DNA from: a virus
Direction: 5' to 3' (one strand)
DNA: 29,797 nt
Virus record (IMG/VR): IMGVR_UViG_3300030331_000992
Coordinates: 1 to 29,797 of that record
Part shown: positions 24,367 to 29,797 of the stretch, piece after piece
Layout of the letters: every line of letters begins with the position of its first letter
Position numbering within the stretch: position 1 is the first letter of the stretch
The notes under the pieces: generated by a model
Database searches by the model: none
What the model was told of the DNA's origin: nothing
What the model saw: only the letters and a program-made list of their open reading frames with translations
Translations under genes and position numbers: made by a program

Positions 24367-25029
24367 TTAGTTTCTTGGTAGTCCTATGAGTCCACGAGCG
24401 ACACTACCAATTCCGCCACCGACTTTGTTCATCATTCCTTCATCTTGTAAAGCAGCACCAAGAGCATTACCCATTAGAGACTGTTGAGACATATTGAAAA
24501 TCTGTTGCCTTTGCATTTCAGCATCTTGGAACTTTTGATTACTTGCGGCTACCATGTTGTTAAGAATCATACTAACATTTTCTACGCTAAGTGTTTGTAA
24601 ATCCGAAGGTAAAGTAGCGGGGTCAAGTTTCATACCGCCCTCATCTTCGTCAATAACAAATGTAGCATTTTTTAGAATGTTAAGTAAACTTAGACTTGTA
24701 GTTGCAGCAATTAAATCTACTAAAGTGCCAAGTCCTCCGTCTTTGATAAAACGATGAATTGGATTTTGAGATTGAAGTAGAGCACCCATCAACTCCATTT
24801 CGCTTGGAGGGGTGTATTGCTGTTGTTGAAACATTTGTTGCTGTTGTTGATTCATACCGACACCATTCATCATTCCAGCAATAAATCCTTGATTTTGCTG
24901 TTGTTGCATGGGCTGTGCGCTAAGAGAATAACTGCTTTGTGGTTGCTGCATTCCGTAGTTCATTCCTCCACCAGTTGCTGATAGATTCAAACCACCAGTT
25001 TGCTGTTGTTGATTACCGAGTCCTAACAT
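24367..25029 (-). CDS. Gln-rich hypothetical protein (220 aa)
   Basis: The protein has 220 residues. Residues 1-~80 are low complexity with runs of Gln, Gly and Met (for example MQQQQNQGF). Then a folded-looking helical domain follows (GGLGTLVDLIAATTSLSLLN, LQTLSVENVSMILNNMVAA) and a Gly-rich end. The ATG follows GGGGAGGC. Neighbours on both sides are membrane or Cys-rich proteins. No family recognised. Confidence 0.6.
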   Translation of the reverse strand: MLGLGNQQQQTGGLNLSATGGGMNYGMQQPQSSYSLSAQPMQQQQNQGFIAGMMNGVGMNQQQQQMFQQQQYTPPSEMELMGALLQSQNPIHRFIKDGGLGTLVDLIAATTSLSLLNILKNATFVIDEDEGGMKLDPATLPSDLQTLSVENVSMILNNMVAASNQKFQDAEMQRQQIFNMSQQSLMGNALGAALQDEGMMNKVGGGIGSVARGLIGLPRN

Positions 25030-25033
25030 CGTA

Positions 25034-25969
25034 TCATGCCTCCCCAGCGACTACTCCACCATCAAGGTTCTGTTGTAATTTTGCATTCTCGGTGTTAAGT
25101 AATTCTTGGAATGCTTGAGTAGGCATATTCATTTGTTGTAATTCCATTTGGAATATACGCAAGTCAAACACAACCATTGTAACATCGTTTTGACCAGTAA
25201 CTGGATTAGCATAATGTAGAACATTGATACCTTTTGTTTTACCAGCATCTCTTTCAAGTTCAGCGAAGAACGGTTCGTATTTTTGTAGCATAGCAGGTGT
25301 CGGGTCATTTTTCTTTACAGAAGATATAGGAACTGTTACGATAGATACACCCCTTTTGACTTTATCACGAAGTCGGCTTGGGTTCATCTCATTCTGTTTG
25401 TCCTCCTCAGCCTCCCATTTACATAGCAAATGATAGAGGTGCATGTGTTCAGGACAGTATGTTCCTTTGAGTTTACGCCCACTGGTAACTTTATCTTGTG
25501 CAATAAACGCTTCAGGTTGCCCAGTAACCGGATTTTGCCAATACATTTCCCAAAGAGAGCGCCCTGTTTCTTCATCGCAAATACGCATGTAAAGATTATC
25601 ATGCTGGATTAGATTTGCACAGTTACAACCATCTACAACACATGTTCCTGTATCTTTAGCATATCTGTATTTACGACCAAATAAAAATCTCATTGGGTTG
25701 AAAATAGAACGCTTTGCCGGTTGAAGTAATTTGTAGGCTTGTTTGATGTCTTTACGGCGAGCCTTTCTTGGGTCAGGATGACGACTTGGATAAAAATTAA
25801 CTTTGGGAACTTCTATATTTCCTGATGCTGCTGCCGCTTGCATACCTTGTTGAGCCACCAACATTTCTTGTAGAGCAGCCTGAGTAAGTTGTTCATTACC
25901 TTGCATAGCCAAAGTTGCTAATTGCGCTTCGTTAAGATTCTGTTGTTGATTTCTACTAAAGTTCATCAT
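25034..25969 (-). CDS. Cys/His-containing hypothetical protein (311 aa)
   Basis: The protein has 311 residues. The N-terminus is Gln/Ala-rich; residues ~55-105 are basic (DPRKARRKDIKQAYKLLQP); residues ~108-185 contain CVVDGCNC, a later CDEETG, and CPEHMHLYHLLC, a possible zinc-binding domain. The C-terminal ~110 residues have beta strands (RGVSIVTVPISSV). NPVTGQ appears twice. Two ATGs at the start overlap the AbrB gene's stop. The function is unknown; the nearby AbrB protein and GTPase suggest a shared, possibly regulatory or envelope role. Confidence 0.6.
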   Translation of the reverse strand: MMNFSRNQQQNLNEAQLATLAMQGNEQLTQAALQEMLVAQQGMQAAAASGNIEVPKVNFYPSRHPDPRKARRKDIKQAYKLLQPAKRSIFNPMRFLFGRKYRYAKDTGTCVVDGCNCANLIQHDNLYMRICDEETGRSLWEMYWQNPVTGQPEAFIAQDKVTSGRKLKGTYCPEHMHLYHLLCKWEAEEDKQNEMNPSRLRDKVKRGVSIVTVPISSVKKNDPTPAMLQKYEPFFAELERDAGKTKGINVLHYANPVTGQNDVTMVVFDLRIFQMELQQMNMPTQAFQELLNTENAKLQQNLDGGVVAGEA

Positions 25970-26163
25970 TCTACCACGACCTGCTTAGCCGTAGGTGTCA
26001 TGACTACAACAATTTGTCCCTCTTGAACGGTAAATCTCCAATTAACATCATCACCAGCACTAAGTCCAAAATGCTCTACGATAAACATAGGAACAGTTGT
26101 CCTTAGACTGCGACTACCGCCACCAGTAGATACCAAAGTAGTAGACGATTTTTTACCTGTCAT
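25966..26163 (-). CDS. AbrB/SpoVT-like DNA-binding protein (65 aa)
   Basis: The protein has 65 residues. The core (SLRTTVPMFIVEHFGLSAGD, then DVNWRF and GQIVVVM) is the swapped-hairpin AbrB/SpoVT fold: R-T-T-[VI]-P, a short helix, G-L-x-x-G-D and a final strand. Small AbrB proteins of this form are common in archaea and their viruses and bind DNA as dimers. It sits between the GTPase and the Cys-rich 311-residue gene and could control this cluster. GGTG precedes the ATG. There are ~55 bases with no evident gene between it and the GTPase. Confidence 0.8.
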   Translation of the reverse strand: MTGKKSSTTLVSTGGGSRSLRTTVPMFIVEHFGLSAGDDVNWRFTVQEGQIVVVMTPTAKQVVVE

Positions 26164-26218
26164 ATTTACACCGAAAGAGTTGTTATTGAAAAGGCTACCT
26201 ATGGGGTCATTTTTTTGG

Positions 26219-26941
26219 TCAAGATGTCAAAAGACTCACCATAGTCTTCTCTACATTCCATCCTATTCTTGTAGCCATGAAAGACCTGCGAGTAGGAATA
26301 CCTGCTTTTTGTAACCTGATTAAGTCGTCTCTGAACGGGTCAAATATCTTATGTTCCCCTATGCGGCCATCGTGCCATAGTTTAGATGCAGTCTCATCAA
26401 AGAAACGGTCAGCCTTGTTAGCAACTAACATGATGACTCTTGGGTGATATTTTTTACCTCTAAACCTTGACCATAAAGAACGGTAACGATATTCTCGTTT
26501 TATTAGACAATCTACAAGATAACGAAAGCCAGCAATTTGTTGCACAGCATCGTCTCCTCCTTTGAATGCTCTATCATCAAACATGTAGACAATTGCCTCT
26601 ACACCACGAGTTACCATATCCTCAATCCACAGATTCCAAAAACGCTCTTGGCCTCCTATGTCGGATGAATAGACTACTCTTTTTTCACCTTGCCAAGATA
26701 CTCTTTTTCTTGTTGGTTTTGGCATTTTATATTTACCAATTTTTAGTATACGAGAGTGAGTAGTTCTTTCATCTTCAGGTATTTCCTCCATTTCACCGGG
26801 AGTTGTAAGGTAACGGTCAAGTGTAGTTTTACCAACCATAGGTGCTCCGTATACACCGACCTTTCTTGGTTTGTAAGAATTGTAGAGATTCTGACCCCAC
26901 ATCGCTGCGCCTACAAGCGCAGTTCCTCCGGGGTCTACCAT
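26219..26941 (-). CDS. Arf/Ras-like small GTPase (240 aa)
   Basis: The protein has 240 residues and contains the GTPase core: P-loop GAPMVGKTT (32-40), a Thr/Ser-rich switch I region (~57-68), switch II with DIGGQERFWNLW (94-105), and NKAD (175-178) for guanine specificity. DxGGQ with following W...W is the Arf/SR-beta/Ras-like pattern rather than Era/Obg translation GTPases. It cycles between GTP and GDP to control partners. Typical Ras-like core is ~170 residues; here there is an insertion around 80-90 and a basic stretch near 150-165 (YRYRSLWSRFRGKKYH). No lipid-modification motif or membrane helix, but neighbouring genes encode membrane proteins. A GTPase of this group in a virus is unusual. 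Confidence 0.85.
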   Translation of the reverse strand: MVDPGGTALVGAAMWGQNLYNSYKPRKVGVYGAPMVGKTTLDRYLTTPGEMEEIPEDERTTHSRILKIGKYKMPKPTRKRVSWQGEKRVVYSSDIGGQERFWNLWIEDMVTRGVEAIVYMFDDRAFKGGDDAVQQIAGFRYLVDCLIKREYRYRSLWSRFRGKKYHPRVIMLVANKADRFFDETASKLWHDGRIGEHKIFDPFRDDLIRLQKAGIPTRRSFMATRIGWNVEKTMVSLLTS

Positions 26942-26944
26942 TGA

Positions 26945-27202
26945 TTAATCCCACCACTTTAACCAGTTAGCAAAGTCTTCAAGTTTTTTAATACTCCAAT
27001 CTACAGTGTTTTCATATATACTGTATTCAGGATTGTGAAACTCAAAGCCACTAACAATAAGACATGTAATACCCGATGCGATAATTGTCTTTATCCAGCC
27101 CCAAGTTCTTTCGTATGCGTTATCTACTGTATTTGCTATGTGAATAGCACGAAGAGTGCTTTCAGTAGCATCGTCAGAAGGAGTGCGAAAGATTCGACCC
27201 AT
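26945..27202 (-). CDS. Small single-span membrane protein (85 aa)
   Basis: The protein has 85 residues. A soluble N-terminus is followed by one hydrophobic segment (~37-52, KTIIASGITCLIVSGFEF) and a C-terminal Trp-rich amphipathic helix (DWSIKKLEDFANWLKWW). It begins MGRIFRTPSDDATES after GAGG. It is packed against the GTPase gene (3-base gap) and the larger membrane protein, so the three may act together at the membrane. Function unknown. Confidence 0.65.
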   Translation of the reverse strand: MGRIFRTPSDDATESTLRAIHIANTVDNAYERTWGWIKTIIASGITCLIVSGFEFHNPEYSIYENTVDWSIKKLEDFANWLKWWD

Positions 27203-27215
27203 GTTTAAGCCTCAC

Positions 27216-27836
27216 TCAAGATTTCTTTTCATATCTCTTATCAGGTGTGCCGTCTTTCTTTAACTTCACAGGCTCTTCATCTATACCAAGAGTAAGCGGT
27301 TGTTGTATTTTCGCCTCATGAGTTGGAATACGACTACTATCAAATACAGTAGAGCCGCCACCTCTATTGTCAAATGAGCCAATCATAGAAGGAGAACCAC
27401 CCGCTACGCCCCAACTTGGTGGCATTTTTCCGGGGTTTTCCTCCATCCAGCGAAGTTCACGCTCAAGTTGTGCTTCTTGCATTCTCATTTCCATTTCAGC
27501 CCTACGATTATCAAACTGCTGTTGCATCATACGGTATTGGTGGTTTCTTTGTTTCTCAATATTACCATGTCTTACTTTCTCCTGTAAGTTCTGTTCAAAG
27601 AACATCTTGAAGAAGTAATATGCAATACCCTGCATAAAGAATGCACCCATAGCATAAGTAAATCCATTTATCCAAACACTGTCCTGTTTAAGCCAAACCT
27701 CAGCATCAAAGATACCAATTGCTACTCCGACCAGTGTGCTTTGGGCTAAGATAAGCCCCATTAACCTAATTTCCGCTTCGTGATGGTCTTGTGATTCCAT
27801 AATGTCCACTGGACTGTCCACTCCGGGGGTCACCAT
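27216..27836 (-). CDS. Two-helix membrane protein with coiled coil (206 aa)
   Basis: The protein has 206 residues. Two hydrophobic segments (~25-45, MGLILAQSTLVGVAIGIF; ~55-80, FTYAMGAFFMQGIAYYFFKM) lead into a long coiled coil (~85-130, Met/Gln/Arg/Glu-rich), then a Gly/Ser linker and a Lys-rich end (KKDGTPDKRYEKK). The C-terminal 'KDGTPDxRY' tail is common in virus proteins, role unknown. It is the first gene of the GTPase cluster, downstream of the AT-rich gap, and no Shine-Dalgarno is evident before its ATG. It could anchor the GTPase or another complex to the membrane. Confidence 0.7.
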   Translation of the reverse strand: MVTPGVDSPVDIMESQDHHEAEIRLMGLILAQSTLVGVAIGIFDAEVWLKQDSVWINGFTYAMGAFFMQGIAYYFFKMFFEQNLQEKVRHGNIEKQRNHQYRMMQQQFDNRRAEMEMRMQEAQLERELRWMEENPGKMPPSWGVAGGSPSMIGSFDNRGGGSTVFDSSRIPTHEAKIQQPLTLGIDEEPVKLKKDGTPDKRYEKKS

Positions 27837-27945
27837 AAAGGTTGCTGGGGGTGTTGTCCGAGTTGTCAGTTGTATTATCTATACTTTGAAAGAATAATTA
27901 CAAAACAATATTTGTGTAAACAATACATTAGACAACTTAGACAAA
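27837..27945. promoter_or_regulatory. AT-rich intergenic gap with inverted 15-bp repeats, candidate promoter/operator
   Basis: This is the longest gap in the minus-strand run. At the left, GTTGTCCGAGTTGTC (27853-27867) is followed by GTTGTA (27869-27874). At the right, the inverse of TTTGTCTAAGTTGTC lies at 27931-27945, matching 12 of 15 bases. Within each arm GTTGTC-type hexamers are nine bases apart. The centre is A/T-rich (such as TATTATCTATACTTTG) and could hold a TATA element for the membrane/GTPase genes. Whether it is an operator, recombination site or transposon remnant is not settled. Confidence 0.5.
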
Positions 27946-28377
27946 TCAAAATGGATAAGGATGCATTAATTCTTTTCTATTTTCAACATCTTCTTCTTTA
28001 TGATAATCGTCTAAAGATGTCAATAAAGCCTGTGCTATCAATTTATCTTGTTCATCCATAGGGCCACCCATCAAGTTCCTCAACAACTCAAGGTCTTCTT
28101 TGATTCCCTTTGTAATGGGGCGCAGTGTCCCTTTATCTTTGAAGTGCCTTGCCCTGTTTTTATGTTCATCTTCTACTGTCAATTTACCACCTTCTGTATG
28201 AGAAATGTCACGGTGAGAGTGGTCACCATACATACCACGCCTCTGTCTTTCTCTATTCAAGTCCTCTCTATACTTGACTCTTTCAGGAGATGACTCGTAT
28301 TTAGTGTCATACTCTTTTTTACGGCGTAATGCTTCAGGAGACTTACGCTCTTTACGGACTACACCAATGTCTGTCAT
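27946..28377 (-). CDS. Charged hypothetical protein (143 aa)
   Basis: The protein has 143 residues, highly charged throughout (begins MTDIGVVRKERKSPEALRRK), with a central His-rich stretch (GDHSHRDISH) and an acidic C-terminal half (LELLRNLMGG). The middle looks disordered. It is the last of the basic-protein block before the AT-rich gap, in series with the 104-residue basic gene. Function unknown. Confidence 0.55.
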   Translation of the reverse strand: MTDIGVVRKERKSPEALRRKKEYDTKYESSPERVKYREDLNRERQRRGMYGDHSHRDISHTEGGKLTVEDEHKNRARHFKDKGTLRPITKGIKEDLELLRNLMGGPMDEQDKLIAQALLTSLDDYHKEEDVENRKELMHPYPF

Positions 28378-28378
28378 A

Positions 28379-28693
28379 CTAACAATTCCATCTCTTCAAC
28401 GCTGCTCCTTTCGGAGTCAGTTTTCCATCTTTACTGGTTGGGCCTTTACTACCGCCCATTCTTGCACAAAATGATTTACGCCTCTTAGCAGCCTTGCTAC
28501 CCGGTTTGAGTTTGCTTGGTTTTTTAGTTACTGGTCTTTTCAAATTAGCACCAGTTTCTCTTTTGAACTTAGCACGACCCTTAGCGTTCAACCCACCACT
28601 CTTAGAGTGTCTTTTTGGATTATAACCGTGAAACGGTTTAGATTTCTTTTTTGCTTTTTCAATTACAGACCATGCTTCTTCAAATGCACTCAT
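28379..28693 (-). CDS. Small Lys-rich basic protein, DUF6321-like (104 aa)
   Basis: The protein has 104 residues. It starts with an AW-type helix (FEEAWSVIEKAKKK), then SGGLNAKGRAKFKRETGANL and CARMGGSKGP, ending in ALKRW. This SGGL..KGR...TG..LKRP...CARM pattern is a widespread small virus protein family (I recall it as DUF6321; not confirmed) of unknown role, very Lys/Arg-rich and probably nucleic-acid-associated. The ATG overlaps the previous stop (ATGA). Confidence 0.7.
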   Translation of the reverse strand: MSAFEEAWSVIEKAKKKSKPFHGYNPKRHSKSGGLNAKGRAKFKRETGANLKRPVTKKPSKLKPGSKAAKRRKSFCARMGGSKGPTSKDGKLTPKGAALKRWNC

Positions 28694-29292
28694 TGTATCA
28701 CACCAACCATTTTTTTCATACTTTCAGTTTTCTTTTTCTGTTGCTCAATAAAATTACGATAAACACCAGCCTCTTGTTTCTTACCCATTTCTCGTGCTCT
28801 TTGTTCCATAGCAATTGCTGCTTGTGTTTTGTGAGCATGACTGCGGCTGCTGTTTTTAATTTTAGATACGGATTGACGAGCCTTTGCTGGATTTTTGAAC
28901 CCTAAACCATGTATAGTGCCTTTTGGATTTTCGTCAGTATACAAATCAGAGTGTTTCTTTGAACCAGCAGGTTGTCCTTTTTTACGAGGTATACGAGGTG
29001 CTTTTACCAAGACACTTTTGACAATCGTAGGTTTACCACCTACTCCTTGTTTTTTACTACGCTTTCTTTTAGTAGCGGCTCGCTTTTGTCCTTCGGACAT
29101 TGAGCCGGAAGTCTTTGGAGTTTTACTTGATACTTTTACACTTGGTCTACACTTTGGATAACCCTTGCTTGAAGTCTTGGCTTTTGACCTACCACAAGGA
29201 GGGTGAGAACCATCTTTATTCTTACGACTAACATCAACCCATTTTTCTTTGAACCATCGGTTCAAGTTTTTACGGATTAACACTTTAGTCAT
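28690..29292 (-). CDS. Basic Lys-rich protein, DUF5872-like (200 aa)
   Basis: The protein has 200 residues and is very rich in Lys, Ser and Arg. The N-terminal part has the signature WVDVSRKNKDGSHPPCGRSK then KGYPKCRPS, typical of a small viral/bacterial family (I recall DUF5872). This suggests a Cys-containing nucleic-acid-binding fold. The remainder is a Lys/Arg-rich tail with GKPTIVK and TKRKRSKKQG stretches and a central His-rich patch. GGTGAG precedes the ATG. A DNA-compacting or capsid-internal role is an inference. Confidence 0.7.
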   Translation of the reverse strand: MTKVLIRKNLNRWFKEKWVDVSRKNKDGSHPPCGRSKAKTSSKGYPKCRPSVKVSSKTPKTSGSMSEGQKRAATKRKRSKKQGVGGKPTIVKSVLVKAPRIPRKKGQPAGSKKHSDLYTDENPKGTIHGLGFKNPAKARQSVSKIKNSSRSHAHKTQAAIAMEQRAREMGKKQEAGVYRNFIEQQKKKTESMKKMVGVIQ

Positions 29293-29296
29293 CCAC

Positions 29297-29473
29297 TCAC
29301 CTTACTGCTACCATCTTTGAAATCTTACTTGCTTTTTTCTTTTGTTTGTCAAGTAAAGCATAACAAGGACACTTAGGGGCTTCTGCCGAACACTGCATAA
29401 CTCCTTTGAGCATACACACGCATGGGGTCTTTTCAGTGCCACCACAACAACATGATTTACGCTTTAGTTTCAT
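29297..29473 (-). CDS. Cys-rich small protein (58 aa)
   Basis: The protein has 58 residues with seven or more Cys clustered as CCCGGTEKTPCVCM, MQCSAEAPKCPC, followed by a Lys-rich end (LLDKQKKKASKIS). The pattern suggests metal binding. The start is set at 29473 because it overlaps the upstream stop (ATGA) and follows GGGGAAAAAG; a longer start at 29524 would lie wholly inside the upstream gene. Function unknown. Confidence 0.65.
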   Translation of the reverse strand: MKLKRKSCCCGGTEKTPCVCMLKGVMQCSAEAPKCPCYALLDKQKKKASKISKMVAVR

Positions 29474-29634
29474 TTCTTTTTCCCCTTTTTCTTGAACTTT
29501 CCACGACAGTATTGCACAGCCCACCCATTAGCATACGCCGATGGATAAACTTTGAACTTTCTTTTAGCAGCAGCCTTACCTGCTGGACATAATTTTTTCT
29601 CAAGCGAATCCCATGCAATATCAAACGGTGTCAT
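29470..29634 (-). CDS. Small Lys-rich protein with KFKVYPSAYANGWA motif (54 aa)
   Basis: A 54-residue protein. It begins MTPFDIAWDSLEKKL (an AW-type helix), then KRKFKVYPSAYANGWAVQYC, then a Lys tail (GKFKKKGKKK). The 'KVYPSAYANGWA' segment is a familiar signature of small phage and virus proteins of unknown role. Its ATG overlaps the stop of the incomplete gene ahead of it, with AACAGGAGG upstream, a strong Shine-Dalgarno. Confidence 0.7.
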   Translation of the reverse strand: MTPFDIAWDSLEKKLCPAGKAAAKRKFKVYPSAYANGWAVQYCRGKFKKKGKKK

Positions 29635-29797
29635 TGTGTAGCCTCCTGTTGAAAGTTATAATCTTGTAAGAAAAAAGGTTTGTTCTCATTATGAGCCGAT
29701 AGTGATTGTTGTAAAAAATCTTGTGTCCAATCCGCCCCTTCTTTCATTGGAGTTCCATGTATTTGTTTTTCATGCTCTACTCCGCCAATATCTCTCA
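29631..29797 (-). CDS. Hypothetical protein, 5' end outside the window
   Basis: The frame is open from the window edge to a TGA at 29631, leaving 54 residues of the C-terminus (…HGTPMKEGADWTQDFLQQSL and onward). No domain is visible in this part. Its stop overlaps the ATG of the 54-residue basic gene, so it belongs to the same operon. Confidence 0.55.
   Translation of the reverse strand, partial: RDIGGVEHEKQIHGTPMKEGADWTQDFLQQSLSAHNENKPFFLQDYNFQQEATQ

Noticed and set aside
26164-26218. T-rich run with GGTCA direct repeat between the GTPase and AbrB genes as a terminator
   Set aside because: No inverted repeat sits before the T-run, and the next gene follows closely in the same direction.
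27870-28061. 63-residue plus-strand frame across the AT-rich gap
   Set aside because: It overlaps the 143-residue gene in antisense, lacks a ribosome binding site, and is AT-composition driven.
29297-29524. Longer 75-residue form of the Cys-rich protein
   Set aside because: The extra 17 codons lie inside the upstream 54-residue gene; the ATGA overlap and GGGG leader favour the later start.
1-29797. tRNA, rRNA, CRISPR or insertion sequence
   Set aside because: None visible: no cloverleaf, no spaced repeats, no transposase frame, and gaps are too short for most of these.

Overview
The window is a densely packed late-gene (virion assembly) region of a tailed, HK97-fold dsDNA virus. Nearly every gene lies on the minus strand, with 1-4 base stop/start overlaps (ATGA, TGATG), so genes read from high to low coordinates. 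Only one gene (23866-24141) is on the plus strand. Both window ends cut through genes. I saw no replication, integrase, tRNA, rRNA or CRISPR features. The best reading is a marine virus, probably of an archaeon: many starts follow GGTGAT-type Shine-Dalgarno sequences, there is an archaeal-style AbrB/SpoVT protein, an Arf/Ras-like small GTPase, and zinc-binding Cys/His clusters run through many structural proteins. Host assignment is inference; a bacterial host is not excluded.

Layout in transcription order. (1) 29797-27946: a block of short Lys/Cys-rich basic proteins of types common in marine and large viruses. (2) A ~110 bp AT-rich gap bordered by inverted 15-bp repeats. (3) 27836-24109: two small membrane proteins, a small GTPase, an AbrB-like protein, a Cys-rich protein, a Gln-rich protein and a two-helix membrane protein. 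(4) The lone plus-strand Cys-rich gene and a short divergent gap with a hairpin. (5) 23806-16486: a tandem zinc/helix-turn-helix protein (candidate small terminase), several large unrecognised proteins and the large terminase. (6) 16489-14027: two very small genes, an HMG-CoA lyase-like enzyme and a LAGLIDADG protein. (7) 14030-1: portal, two small proteins, a zinc-cluster protein, an 1826-residue protein with a degenerate DNA-ligase-like domain, a prohead protease fused to a scaffold-like region, the major capsid protein, small capsid-associated proteins and a partial probable head-tail adaptor.

Together, terminase, portal, protease/scaffold and capsid protein form a standard HK97-type packaging and capsid module. 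The unusual parts are the viral small GTPase beside membrane proteins, the metabolic lyase next to the terminase, the pseudo-ligase domain in a giant virion-cluster protein, zinc clusters inside the portal, and short peptide motifs (MSWEE[IV]H, KDDKMKG, xxAWxxx[EK]K) shared between otherwise unrelated proteins.
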